This document shows positions 1 to 7,544 of a stretch of 64,000 nucleotides of DNA, piece by piece. The first letter of the stretch is position 1; every line of letters begins with the position of its first letter. Position numbers and translations under genes: made by a program. The notes under the pieces were generated by a model that saw only the letters and a program-made list of their open reading frames with translations, was not told the origin of the DNA and searched no databases. The DNA lies in assembly GCF_014596935.1 (NCBI RefSeq), contig NZ_JACVXC010000006.1, positions 124,001 through 188,000 of the forward strand, read 5' to 3'. This DNA comes from Aestuariibaculum suncheonense (GTDB lineage Bacteria > Bacteroidota > Bacteroidia > Flavobacteriales > Flavobacteriaceae).

Positions 1-2427
1 TTTGGTTTATCCTCAAACGATTTAGATACCGTTTTTAATGCGGGTGAAGTTTTAGGTATTGGTGCAAAACCATTACGTGAAATTTTAGTGCATTTAGAGA
101 AGATCTATTGCAGTTCTATCGGTGTAGAGTACATGTACTTACGTAATCCGGAAGTGATTGCTTGGTGGCAAGGGAAGTTAAATCAAAACGACAACCAGCC
201 TACCTTTGATGCAGAAAAGAAAAAATACATCCTTTCTAAGTTAAATCAGGCGGTAACGTTTGAGAACTTTTTACAAACTAAGTATGTTGGACAAAAGCGT
301 TTCTCTCTTGAAGGAGGGGAGTCTTTAATTCCGGCAATTAGTAACGTATTATTTTATGCTGTAGAAAAGTATGGTGTAAAGGAATGTGTACTTGGTATGG
401 CACACCGTGGACGTTTAAGTACCTTGGTGAACATCTTCAGAAAACCAATGCATGAATTATTCAGTGAGTTTGATGGTAAAGACTTCGAAGATGCAGATAT
501 CGATGGAGACGTTAAGTATCACTTAGGACTAACCTTAGATAAAACCTATCAAAACGGAAAGAATATTAAAATGAACTTAGTGCCTAACCCATCGCACTTA
601 GAGACTGTTGCATCGGTTGCTGAAGGGATTACGCGTGCTAAAATTGATAATGATTACGATGGTGATGATTCTAAAATCATTCCTATTGTTGTACATGGTG
701 ATGCAGCTATCGCCGGACAAGGTATTGTTTATGAGGTAGCGCAAATGAGCCAGCTTGCCGGATACAAGACAGGTGGTACTGTACACATTGTGGTGAATAA
801 CCAGATTGGATTTACAACCAACTATTTAGATGCGCGTTCAAGTACTTATTGTACAGATGTGGCTAAAGTAACTTTATCGCCTGTATTACACGTTAATGCT
901 GATGATGCTGAGGCTGTAGTTCACGCTGTGGAGTTAGCACTAGATTACAGAATGCGTTATAAAAAGGATGTTTACATCGATTTATTAGGGTATAGAAAAT
1001 ATGGTCATAACGAAGGTGATGAACCACGTTTCACGCAACCTAAATTATATAAAGCGATTGCGAAACACAACAATCCGTTTGATCTTTATTCAAACAAGTT
1101 AATTGCTGAAAATACTATTGATGCAGCTTATAAAAAAGGTATTGTAGACGAGTTTAAAGATACTTTAGAGTCTGAATATACTAAAGCTAGAGAAGCAGAA
1201 TCTTCAAAAGTAAGAGAGTTTATGCAGGAGCGCTGGCAAGGTTTTGAGCGTTCTGAATTAGAAGGCATGTTAGTGCCGACTGATACGACTTATGCTAAGG
1301 AAAAATTGGAAGGTATTTCTAAAGTGGTTTCAACCGTTCCAGAAGGCGTGAAGTTTGTGCGTAAAGCAGAACGTATTTTAGAAGGTCGTGCAAAAATGGT
1401 ATTTGAAACAGATACTTTAGACTGGGGTATGGCTGAAACATTAGCTTACGGAAGTTTATTGGAAGAAGGTTTCAATGTGCGTATTTCAGGTCAGGATGTA
1501 GAGCGTGGAACGTTCAGTCACAGACACGCGATTTTACGTGATGAGATTTCAGAAGATCGTATCAATTTATTGAACACGAACCCTGAGAACAAAGGCGAGA
1601 TGTATATTTACAACTCCTTTTTATCAGAATATGGTGTGTTAGGTTTCGATTATGGTTATGCTATGGCAAATCCGAATACCTTAACCATCTGGGAAGCACA
1701 GTTTGGTGATTTCAGTAATGGTGCACAAATTATTTTCGACCAGTATTTATCGGCTGCAGAAGATAAATGGAAAGCGCAAAATGGTATTGTGGTGTTATTA
1801 CCTCACGGATACGAAGGTCAGGGGTCTGAGCACTCTTCAGCTAGAATGGAGCGTTATTTACAAATGTGTGGAGAAGATAATATGATTGTTGCCGATTGTA
1901 CAACACCTGCAAACTTCTTCCACTTGTTACGTCGTCAAATGAAACGTAACTTCAGAAAACCATTAATCGTTTTCACACCTAAGAGTTTATTACGTCACCC
2001 TAAAGCGATTTCAAGTATTAATGAATTGGCTGGAGGAACTTTCCAGGAAGTTATTGATGATACCGTAAATCCAGATAACGTTAAGAAATTAGTATTCTGT
2101 ACAGGTAAATTCTACTACGATTTATTAGCAGAACGCGAAGAGTTAGGAAGAGAAGATTTGGCATTAGTGCGTATCGAGCAATTATTCCCGCTTCATTTAG
2201 ATAAAATTCAGGAAGTTATTAACCGTTATCCAAATGTTGCAGAGTACGCCTGGGCACAGGAAGAGCCTAAAAACATGGGAGCTTGGATGTATCTTGCACA
2301 ACGTATGGAATTGGTTAAATTGGCTTGTTATTCAAGACCATACAACTCTGTACCAGCACCAGGATCAAGTACACGTGATAAAAAGAGACAGCGTAACGTT
2401 ATTGATGCTGTTTTCGATAATAACTAG
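1..2427 (+). CDS. sucA: 2-oxoglutarate dehydrogenase E1 component, 5' end cut by window edge
   Basis: E1 subunit of the 2-oxoglutarate dehydrogenase complex, which decarboxylates 2-oxoglutarate with thiamine diphosphate and passes succinyl to the E2 lipoyl arm in the cytoplasmic TCA cycle. The frame is open from base 1 and reads sensible E1 sequence before any start codon (FGLSSNDLDTVFNAG), so the true start lies outside the window; 808 residues are present against roughly 900-940 usual. The thiamine-binding motif is visible as HGDAAIAGQGIVYE followed by VVNNQIGFTT, and the transketolase-like pyrimidine half follows (GQDVERGTFSHRHA; PHGYEGQGSEHSSARMER). It ends 41 bp before sucB in the same direction, so the two are very likely one transcript. 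Family assignment is near certain; only the N-terminus is unknown. Confidence 0.97.
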   Translation, partial: FGLSSNDLDTVFNAGEVLGIGAKPLREILVHLEKIYCSSIGVEYMYLRNPEVIAWWQGKLNQNDNQPTFDAEKKKYILSKLNQAVTFENFLQTKYVGQKRFSLEGGESLIPAISNVLFYAVEKYGVKECVLGMAHRGRLSTLVNIFRKPMHELFSEFDGKDFEDADIDGDVKYHLGLTLDKTYQNGKNIKMNLVPNPSHLETVASVAEGITRAKIDNDYDGDDSKIIPIVVHGDAAIAGQGIVYEVAQMSQLAGYKTGGTVHIVVNNQIGFTTNYLDARSSTYCTDVAKVTLSPVLHVNADDAEAVVHAVELALDYRMRYKKDVYIDLLGYRKYGHNEGDEPRFTQPKLYKAIAKHNNPFDLYSNKLIAENTIDAAYKKGIVDEFKDTLESEYTKAREAESSKVREFMQERWQGFERSELEGMLVPTDTTYAKEKLEGISKVVSTVPEGVKFVRKAERILEGRAKMVFETDTLDWGMAETLAYGSLLEEGFNVRISGQDVERGTFSHRHAILRDEISEDRINLLNTNPENKGEMYIYNSFLSEYGVLGFDYGYAMANPNTLTIWEAQFGDFSNGAQIIFDQYLSAAEDKWKAQNGIVVLLPHGYEGQGSEHSSARMERYLQMCGEDNMIVADCTTPANFFHLLRRQMKRNFRKPLIVFTPKSLLRHPKAISSINELAGGTFQEVIDDTVNPDNVKKLVFCTGKFYYDLLAEREELGREDLALVRIEQLFPLHLDKIQEVINRYPNVAEYAWAQEEPKNMGAWMYLAQRMELVKLACYSRPYNSVPAPGSSTRDKKRQRNVIDAVFDNN

Positions 2428-2468
2428 TTATATAATAAAGTAAAAAATTCAATTAAAATTATAAGATA

Positions 2469-3680
2469 ATGATTTTAGAAATGAAAGTGCCTTCGCCAGG
2501 GGAATCCATTACAGAAGTGGAAATAGCAACATGGCTGGTAGAAGACGGTGATTATGTAGAAAAAGACCAGGCTATTGCTGAGGTTGATAGTGATAAAGCA
2601 ACTTTAGAGTTGCCTGCTGAAGTAAGCGGAACTATTACCCTTAAAGCTGAAGAAGGTGATGCTGTTGCCGTTGGGGCAGTAGTATGTTTAATCGATACAA
2701 GCGCTGCTAAGCCAGAAGGCGGTGAAGCCCCTAAAGCAGAAGCTAAAGTAGAAGCGCCAAAAGCTGAAACTCCAGTTCCTGCAGCCGCTGAAACGAAGAC
2801 CTATGCAACAGGTTCAGCTAGCCCGGCAGCTAAAAAGATTTTAGCTGAGAAAGGTATCGAAGCAGCTTCAGTTTCTGGAACAGGCAAAGATGGTCGTGTA
2901 ACTAAAGAAGATGCTGTTAAAGCAGTACCTTCAATGGGAACACCTTCAGGAGGAAGCCGAGGTACTTCAAGAACTAAAATGTCTATGTTACGTCGTAAAG
3001 TAGCAGAGCGTTTAGTGGAAGCTAAAAATACAACAGCTATGTTAACAACGTTTAACGAAGTTAACATGACGCCTATATTTGAATTAAGAAACGAGTATAA
3101 AGATGCCTTTAAAAACAAACACGGTGTTGGTTTAGGCTTCATGAGTTTCTTTACGTTAGCAGTAGTTAGAGCATTAAAAATGTATCCTGCAGTAAACTCA
3201 ATGATCGATGATAAAGAAATGATTTCTTACGATTTCTGTGATATTAGTATTGCTGTTTCAGGACCGAAAGGATTAATGGTTCCTGTTATTCGTAATGCTG
3301 AAAACTTAAGTTTTAGAGGCGTAGAATCTGAAGTGAAACGTTTAGCTTTACGCGCTCGTGATGGTCAGATTACTGTTGATGAAATGACAGGTGGTACATT
3401 TACGATTACCAATGGTGGTGTATTTGGTAGTATGCTATCAACTCCAATCATTAACCCTCCTCAAAGTGGTATTTTAGGAATGCACAACATCATCGAGCGT
3501 CCAATTGCTGTGAATGGTAAAGTTGAAATTCATCCAATGATGTACGTAGCATTGTCTTACGATCACAGAATTATTGATGGTAAAGAGAGTGTTGGTTTCT
3601 TAGTAGCTGTTAAAGAGGGTATTGAGAACCCGGTTGAGTTATTGATGAATAGCGATATCAAAAAAGCTTTAGAACTATAA
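2469..3680 (+). CDS. sucB: Dihydrolipoyllysine succinyltransferase (E2 of 2-oxoglutarate dehydrogenase)
   Basis: E2 core of the 2-oxoglutarate dehydrogenase complex; it transfers succinyl from lipoyl-lysine to CoA. Residues 1-75 form one lipoyl domain with the modified lysine at K43 in the motif VDSDKATLE. An Ala/Pro/Glu-rich linker (about 80-115) leads to a peripheral subunit-binding domain (about 117-153, ending [15 protein letters not shown]) and the acyltransferase domain to residue 403. Catalytic H366 and D370 are seen in [12 protein letters not shown]. Length is typical for a single-lipoyl E2. It follows sucA directly and is ended by a strong terminator. E3 (lipoamide dehydrogenase) is not nearby, as is usual in this phylum. 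The DHRIIDG motif with succinyl-type N-terminus supports SucB rather than the pyruvate complex. Confidence 0.96.
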   Translation: MILEMKVPSPGESITEVEIATWLVEDGDYVEKDQAIAEVDSDKATLELPAEVSGTITLKAEEGDAVAVGAVVCLIDTSAAKPEGGEAPKAEAKVEAPKAETPVPAAAETKTYATGSASPAAKKILAEKGIEAASVSGTGKDGRVTKEDAVKAVPSMGTPSGGSRGTSRTKMSMLRRKVAERLVEAKNTTAMLTTFNEVNMTPIFELRNEYKDAFKNKHGVGLGFMSFFTLAVVRALKMYPAVNSMIDDKEMISYDFCDISIAVSGPKGLMVPVIRNAENLSFRGVESEVKRLALRARDGQITVDEMTGGTFTITNGGVFGSMLSTPIINPPQSGILGMHNIIERPIAVNGKVEIHPMMYVALSYDHRIIDGKESVGFLVAVKEGIENPVELLMNSDIKKALEL

Positions 3681-3706
3681 ATTAGTTAGCTCGGGCTTTA
3701 TCAAAA

Positions 3707-3746
3707 TAAAAAAAGTACTGGTGTGTTTCACTAGTACTTTTTTTAT
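3707..3746 (+). terminator. Intrinsic terminator of sucAB
   Basis: Arms at 3709-3723 and 3729-3743 pair over about 14 bases with one G-T wobble (core AAAGTACT with AGTACTTT) around a short loop, and the 3' side runs into seven T residues. It sits 28 bases after the sucB stop. The A-rich 5' side means it could also work for minus-strand transcripts arriving from the small gene at 3763-3861. Confidence 0.88.
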
Positions 3747-3762
3747 TTAACTAAAAAACTAA

Positions 3763-3861
3763 CTAAAATAAAACTAAAACGTTTATTGCGATTACTATAA
3801 TTACTAGGGTAGCTAATCCAATGATAAAGTATTTGTTTAAGTATTCGTTTTCCTTTTCCAT
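3763..3861 (-). CDS. Possible 32-residue single-span membrane protein
   Basis: A short reading frame on the minus strand starts at ATG (3861-3859) and stops with TAG at 3763. It begins with a charged segment, MEKENEYLNKYF, followed by about 20 uninterrupted hydrophobic residues (IIGLATLVIIVIAINVLVLF) to the end, the layout of a small inner-membrane protein with a cytoplasmic acidic head. I do not recognise a family. It lies just after the last of the three hairpin units and shares the far end of the region with the sucB terminator. There is no Shine-Dalgarno, which is normal here. Against it: short frames of this size arise by chance, and conservation cannot be judged from one sequence. For it: the clean split between charged and hydrophobic parts. 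Confidence 0.45.
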   Translation of the reverse strand: MEKENEYLNKYFIIGLATLVIIVIAINVLVLF

Positions 3862-3890
3862 GATAGGAGACTTAAGTGATTAATGATGTC

Positions 3891-3957
3891 TGTTTAAAAT
3901 CCTGCGCCTTAAAGCGCAGGATTAATATATAATTACCTGTTAAGAGACTGATTAATA
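3891..3957 (-). ncRNA. Candidate small RNA, tandem unit A (most diverged)
   Basis: Predicted transcript on the minus strand starting in the conserved nonamer GCTATTAAT (3959-3951) and ending after a perfect 10-bp GC-rich hairpin (3914-3923 with 3898-3907, loop of six) followed by TTTAAA. The TAnnTTTA box lies at 3971-3964 and the 29-bp block at 4015-3987, with the same 23-base and 4-base spacings as in units B and C. The transcript body differs from the other two units; only the promoter part and start region match. There is no start codon followed by a convincing reading frame. Existence as an RNA is inferred. Confidence 0.5.
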
Positions 3958-3963
3958 GCGAGA

Positions 3964-4015
3964 TAAAATTAAAGATGATCTGTGAGAAAAAAAATACGCA
4001 GTTCTACTTATTTTT
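3964..4015 (-). promoter_or_regulatory. Promoter-like element of unit A: 29-bp block plus TAATTTTA box
   Basis: The block at 3987-4015 carries the 16-base core TACGCAGTTCTACTTA (plus-strand reading; 3995-4010) flanked by eight A and five T. The same block occurs exactly at 4137-4165 and 4288-4316. On the minus strand it is followed, 23 bases from the core, by TAATTTTA (3971-3964), a match to the Bacteroidota -7 box except for the last base. No TTG is at the -33 position, so the block may be an activator site. Confidence 0.6.
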
Positions 4016-4037
4016 TGTTTCAGATTTAGGTCTGTGC

Positions 4038-4107
4038 AAAATAAAAGAAGCTCCAAACAATAAAGTCCAGAGCCTCCTGTATAATCCTCCCTAAGAATTA
4101 ATTAATA
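4038..4107 (-). ncRNA. Candidate small RNA, tandem unit B
   Basis: Predicted minus-strand transcript beginning in the nonamer GCTATTAAT (4109-4101) and ending after a 9-bp hairpin (arms 4069-4077 and 4046-4054 with G-U pairs on the RNA strand) followed by TTTATTTT. Two purine-rich boxes, GGGAGGA and CAGGAGG, precede and enter the hairpin. The unit is almost identical to unit C over about 130 bases, with a handful of substitutions; the one change inside the stem keeps pairing (U-A to U-G). Promoter elements are at 4114-4121 and 4137-4165. Confidence 0.55.
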
Positions 4108-4113
4108 GCAATG

Positions 4114-4165
4114 TAAAGGTAAGGTATACAAAGGCTAAAAAAAATACGCAGTTCTACTTATTTTT
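4114..4165 (-). promoter_or_regulatory. Promoter-like element of unit B: 29-bp block plus TACCTTTA box
   Basis: Second exact copy of the 29-bp block (4137-4165; core 4145-4160). On the minus strand the box TACCTTTA lies at 4121-4114, again 23 bases from the core and 4 bases before the conserved nonamer. Spacing identical to units A and C is the main evidence that the parts form one functional element. Confidence 0.6.
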
Positions 4166-4188
4166 CGATTCCGATTTAAGAATCTATT

Positions 4189-4258
4189 AAAATAAAAGAA
4201 GCTCTAAACAATAAAGTCCAGAGCCTCCTGTATAATCCTCCCTAAGAATTAATTAATA
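4189..4258 (-). ncRNA. Candidate small RNA, tandem unit C (next to the response regulator gene)
   Basis: Predicted minus-strand transcript of about 70 bases starting in GCTATTAAT (4260-4252). It contains the same two purine-rich boxes as unit B and ends in a 9-bp hairpin (4220-4228 with 4197-4205) plus TTTATTTT. The promoter elements overlap the end of the response regulator gene: the 29-bp block ends at 4316, the base next to the stop codon at 4317. The hairpin could alternatively serve only as terminator of the regulator mRNA; the triple repetition with fixed spacing argues for more than that. Confidence 0.55.
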
Positions 4259-4264
4259 GCAACG

Positions 4265-4316
4265 TAAAGGTAAGGGATGCAAAGGCAAAAAAAAATACGC
4301 AGTTCTACTTATTTTT
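4265..4316 (-). promoter_or_regulatory. Promoter-like element of unit C: 29-bp block plus TACCTTTA box
   Basis: Third copy of the 29-bp block (4288-4316; core 4296-4311). The box TACCTTTA is at 4272-4265, 23 bases from the core. The block abuts the stop codon of the LuxR-type regulator, so regulator gene and first element are directly joined. Confidence 0.6.
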
Positions 4317-4949
4317 TTACAGAAATGCTTTGTGGTTATTTGCCCAGATACCAAGTGATGTTGGTTTATCGTCAAGTTCCAGTTTGTTAATAGCATTACT
4401 ACGGTGTTTATCTACGGTTCTAACGGATATAGATAGTTCGTTTGCAATGTCCTGACTGGTTTTGTTTTCGGCCACCAGCTTTACAATTTTTAGTTCCGAT
4501 TTGGTGAGTAAATCTAAATTCTTAGGTCTGTTACTATGATTGTTTATGTTTAAATAAGAAGCAATTTCTTCACTAAAATAAGGTTCCCCTTTTAATACGT
4601 GCGAAATGCAGGTTTCTATTTCTTCAACAGCAAATTCCTTTAAAATATAACCGTATACGTTGAATTCTTTGGCCTGATCAAAAAGTTCTTCTTCCTTATC
4701 AAAGGTGATTAAAATGACTTTAGTGGCCAAATTATTTTTTTTACATGCTTCAGCAATCTCCAATCCTGTTTTGTACGGCATTCTGATATCTAAAATCGCA
4801 ATTTCAGGTTTTAGCTTTACAATAAGATTATACGCGGCATTACCATCCTGCGCGCTTCCAACGATGTCAAATCCTTTAGAAGTTAAAAAATCAGACATGC
4901 CTCTAAGCATAAGAGGATGGTCATCTGCAATAACAATAGATGGCTTCAT
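4317..4949 (-). CDS. LuxR/NarL-type response regulator, orphan
   Basis: Two-component response regulator of 210 residues. Residues 1-120 are a receiver domain with the acidic pair D9-D10, the phospho-acceptor D54 in AILDIRMP and a conserved lysine near 108 (YILKEFAVEE). Residues about 145-190 form a LuxR-type helix-turn-helix (LTKSELKIVKLVAENKTSQDIANELSIS is the recognisable run, split here across the helices), so it should bind DNA as a dimer after phosphorylation. No histidine kinase gene is adjacent. Upstream, 46 bp away on the same strand, is the aspartic protease gene. Immediately downstream are three repeats with promoter-like features, which makes them candidate targets of this protein. 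The target link is inference; the family assignment is clear. Confidence 0.93.
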   Translation of the reverse strand: MKPSIVIADDHPLMLRGMSDFLTSKGFDIVGSAQDGNAAYNLIVKLKPEIAILDIRMPYKTGLEIAEACKKNNLATKVILITFDKEEELFDQAKEFNVYGYILKEFAVEEIETCISHVLKGEPYFSEEIASYLNINNHSNRPKNLDLLTKSELKIVKLVAENKTSQDIANELSISVRTVDKHRSNAINKLELDDKPTSLGIWANNHKAFL

Positions 4950-4995
4950 TTATTAAAAGGGAGTATTCTGCTATTAGTTTTGTTGAGTAAATATA

Positions 4996-5445
4996 CTAAT
5001 TTTCTAATTTCAAGTAGATGTATTTCTTCTCGTAATCTATAATAGCTTTCGATTTTTTTAAAATATCAGCTCCAATAATACCATCAACTGGTTTTGAGTT
5101 GTGATTTATTAAAGCGGTGTTCACGTGACTAAGGTTGAAAAGGACTAAAACAACTTTGTTTTGTTTCCATTTGCCAATCCTTAGTTTGTTCTTTTTAGAC
5201 ATTTTAGTTTCCATATTTATGGCACCGGCACCGGCCGCCATAATTTCAGAATCCTTGACTTTTAGATTAAAAGTATCGATAGCTTCAAAACCCACACAAG
5301 AATTTGAAGCACCAGTATCTAAAATAAAACGACCTTTAACGCCATTTAAAGTGGCCTTAACTTCGAAATGATTGGTTTTTGTTAAACGCAGTTTAACTTT
5401 GGTGTATCCTTTATTAAGAAGAAAATGTTCTAATGTGTCTTCCAT
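4996..5445 (-). CDS. Retropepsin-like (clan AA) aspartic protease family protein
   Basis: Small protein with the single aspartyl-protease motif ILDTGASNS, which in this clan supplies the catalytic aspartate (D43 counting from the chosen start), followed by the hydrophobic ILK/DGIIGAD stretch typical of the fold (DGIIGADILKKSKAIIDYEKKYIYL). The retroviral-type fold works as a homodimer, one aspartate from each subunit. An upstream ATG at 5493 would give 165 residues, but the preceding 16 residues look unlike the family; I chose the ATG at 5445 (MEDTLEHFLLNKGY), giving 149 residues. No signal peptide is evident, so a cytoplasmic role is likely. It precedes the response regulator by 46 bp and may share its transcript. 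Substrate unknown. Confidence 0.82.
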   Translation of the reverse strand: MEDTLEHFLLNKGYTKVKLRLTKTNHFEVKATLNGVKGRFILDTGASNSCVGFEAIDTFNLKVKDSEIMAAGAGAINMETKMSKKNKLRIGKWKQNKVVLVLFNLSHVNTALINHNSKPVDGIIGADILKKSKAIIDYEKKYIYLKLEN

Positions 5446-5596
5446 ATGTGATGATTGTGCGCTAAAAGTACTATAAATACAGGGATGCTTCACTTAAAAA
5501 GATATAAAATTCTATATTATCTATAAGATTGTGATTTAAATCTAAAATTATCTAAAAGACCATTATTAAAAGGGCTGACTTTTTTATTTTTACCTC

Positions 5597-6364
5597 ATGA
5601 TAATAACCGATACCCATACCCATTTATATAGTGAAGCTTTTGATGACGACCGACATGAAATGATTAATCGAGCGATTGATTTAGGTGTTTCTCGTTTTTT
5701 TATTCCGGCCATCGATTCGACGTATACCGAATCGATGTTACTGTTAGAACAGGATTTTCCTAATCATGTGTTTTTAATGACTGGATTGCATCCAACGCAT
5801 GTGCAGAAGAATTATGAAGCTGAATTAAAACATGTGGAAGAAATGCTTGCCGCACGTCATTTTTATGCTGTAGGCGAAATTGGTATCGATTTGTATTGGG
5901 AAAAAAGCACATTAGAGATTCAGAAAATTGCCTTTAAGCGTCAAATTCAATTGGCGAAACATTACAAATTGCCTATTGTGATTCACTGTCGTGAAGCCTT
6001 TGATGAAATTTTTGAAGTTCTAGAAGAAGAGAAAGGCGACGATTTGTTTGGTGTTTTTCATTGTTTTACAGGAACTTTAGAGCAAGCACATCAGGCCATA
6101 TCCTACAATATGAAGTTAGGTATTGGTGGTGTCGCTACGTTTAAGAACGGTAAAATCGATCAGTTTTTAAAAGATATCGATTTAAAACATATTGTATTAG
6201 AAACCGATGCCCCTTATTTAGCTCCAGTTCCGTATCGCGGAAAGCGAAATGAAAGTGCCTATATTATTAAGGTCTTAGAAAAACTGTCTTATATATATGA
6301 TAGGAGTGAAGAGGAGATTGCAAATATAACCACGCAAAACTCTAAAGACATATTCGGTATTTAA
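5597..6364 (+). CDS. tatD: TatD family metal-dependent hydrolase (DNase)
   Basis: Amidohydrolase-fold metal enzyme of the TatD family; members have 3'-5' DNase activity and are linked to DNA repair and degradation. Metal ligands are visible: H7 and H9 in DTHTHLY, E94 in VGEIGIDLYW, H130 in IVIHCREAF, H155 in VFHCFTGT and D204 in LETDAPYLAP. Length of 255 residues is typical. The start ATG at 5597 gives a protein beginning directly with the first metal motif (MIITDTHTH). It is 15 bp upstream of ansA in the same direction, a pairing often seen in this family of bacteria and probably an operon. It diverges from the aspartic protease gene across about 150 bp. Confidence 0.94.
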   Translation: MIITDTHTHLYSEAFDDDRHEMINRAIDLGVSRFFIPAIDSTYTESMLLLEQDFPNHVFLMTGLHPTHVQKNYEAELKHVEEMLAARHFYAVGEIGIDLYWEKSTLEIQKIAFKRQIQLAKHYKLPIVIHCREAFDEIFEVLEEEKGDDLFGVFHCFTGTLEQAHQAISYNMKLGIGGVATFKNGKIDQFLKDIDLKHIVLETDAPYLAPVPYRGKRNESAYIIKVLEKLSYIYDRSEEEIANITTQNSKDIFGI

Positions 6365-6379
6365 TTTAAAAGCTTAGAA

Positions 6380-7414
6380 ATGATGAGTACATCAAAACCA
6401 AATATACTATTAATTTATACCGGAGGTACCATTGGTATGGTTAAAGACGCTAAAACCGGAACTTTAAAAGCGTTCAATTTTAAAAACCTTTTGAAACAGA
6501 TTCCGGAATTACAACTATTAGATTGTAATATTGATACGGTATCCTTTGATGAACCCATAGATTCCAGTAACATGAATCCAGAATACTGGGTGCAGATTGC
6601 TGAAATTATAGAACATCATTATCAATCTTTTGATGGTTTTGTGGTATTGCACGGTAGCGACACGATGAGTTATACGGCTTCAGCTTTAAGTTTTATGTTA
6701 GAAAACTTAGCAAAGCCTTTGGTGTTTACCGGGTCACAATTACCTATTGGGGATTTACGTACCGACGCTAAAGAGAATTTAATTACCTCTATTCAAATGG
6801 CTTCGCTTCAGGATAAAGGAAATCCCGTTATAAAAGAAGTTTGTTTATATTTTGAGTATAAATTATATCGTGCCAATCGAACAACTAAAATAAATGCGGA
6901 ACATTTTGAAGCTTTTACGTCTTCAAATTATCCCGATCTAGCAGAGTCGGGTGTGCATTTAAAAGTGAATAATGAATATTTATTTAAGCCTAATCTAAAG
7001 AAAGCCTTTCAGGTCCATAAAAATTTAGATACTAATATTGCGCTTATTAAAGTCTACCCGGGCATGTCTGATAAGGTGTTAAATAATATTTTAAACACCG
7101 AAAATTTAAAAGCGGTGATAATTGAAACCTACGGATCAGGAAATGCGACTACTGAAGACTGGTTTTTAAAAAATATTAAAGCGGCGATTCAAAAAGGGAT
7201 TCATATAGTTAATATTACTCAGTGTTCAGGGGGCAGCGTGATGATGGGGCATTACGAAACCAGTAATGAGCTTAAAAATATGGGAGTTATCTCAGGGAAA
7301 GACCTGACTACCGAAGCTGCTTTGAGTAAATTAATGTATATGTTGGGGCAAAATGTTTCGGAAAAAGTCTTCAAAACAGCATATGAGACGCCGTTAAGAG
7401 GAGAAATGTCTTAA
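6380..7414 (+). CDS. ansA: Type I (cytoplasmic) L-asparaginase
   Basis: Hydrolyses asparagine to aspartate and ammonia. The two family signatures are intact: IYTGGTIGM near the N-terminus with catalytic T17, and VVLHGSDTMSYTAS with D94 and T95. The conserved lysine follows in RTDAKENL. No signal peptide, so cytoplasmic, as type I enzymes are. ATG codons at 6380 and 6383 are adjacent and cannot be separated. The gene ends in codons for PLRGEMS and stop. A near copy of this coding end (PLRGEMT and stop) is found 2545 bp further on, beyond the glycoside hydrolase gene, which suggests that the 3' end of ansA was duplicated or replaced when that gene arrived. Confidence 0.94.
   Translation: MMSTSKPNILLIYTGGTIGMVKDAKTGTLKAFNFKNLLKQIPELQLLDCNIDTVSFDEPIDSSNMNPEYWVQIAEIIEHHYQSFDGFVVLHGSDTMSYTASALSFMLENLAKPLVFTGSQLPIGDLRTDAKENLITSIQMASLQDKGNPVIKEVCLYFEYKLYRANRTTKINAEHFEAFTSSNYPDLAESGVHLKVNNEYLFKPNLKKAFQVHKNLDTNIALIKVYPGMSDKVLNNILNTENLKAVIIETYGSGNATTEDWFLKNIKAAIQKGIHIVNITQCSGGSVMMGHYETSNELKNMGVISGKDLTTEAALSKLMYMLGQNVSEKVFKTAYETPLRGEMS
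7394..7408 (+). repeat. Left copy of 15-bp direct repeat in ansA 3' end
   Basis: TTAAGAGGAGAAATG, identical to 9939-9953. With its neighbours it forms the last eight codons of ansA including stop (21 of 24 bases match the right copy, all differences silent or Ser to Thr). The pair brackets the glycoside hydrolase gene. Confidence 0.8.
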
Positions 7415-7544
7415 TTCATTCGTTTTATATTTCACAATTATTCAATTGCAATTGTATTGTCTATAGATGTATAATAATTGACATGGAAATTTAAAATAAA
7501 AGACTTTTTTGTCGTAGAGAGATAAATTTAAACTAATAGATATA

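Noticed and set aside
2801-3142. Minus-strand frame inside sucB
   Set aside because: Antisense to the intact lipoyl/acyltransferase gene, with no independent evidence.
3987-4316. The three 29-bp repeats as a CRISPR-like array
   Set aside because: Only three copies with 121-122 bp between them, intervening DNA that is itself nearly identical in two units, and no cas genes.
7415-7544. CAATTG-rich repeats between ansA and the GH95 gene as an attachment site
   Set aside because: The strings are short AT-rich palindromes that do not recur on the right side of the gene; only the ansA tail does.
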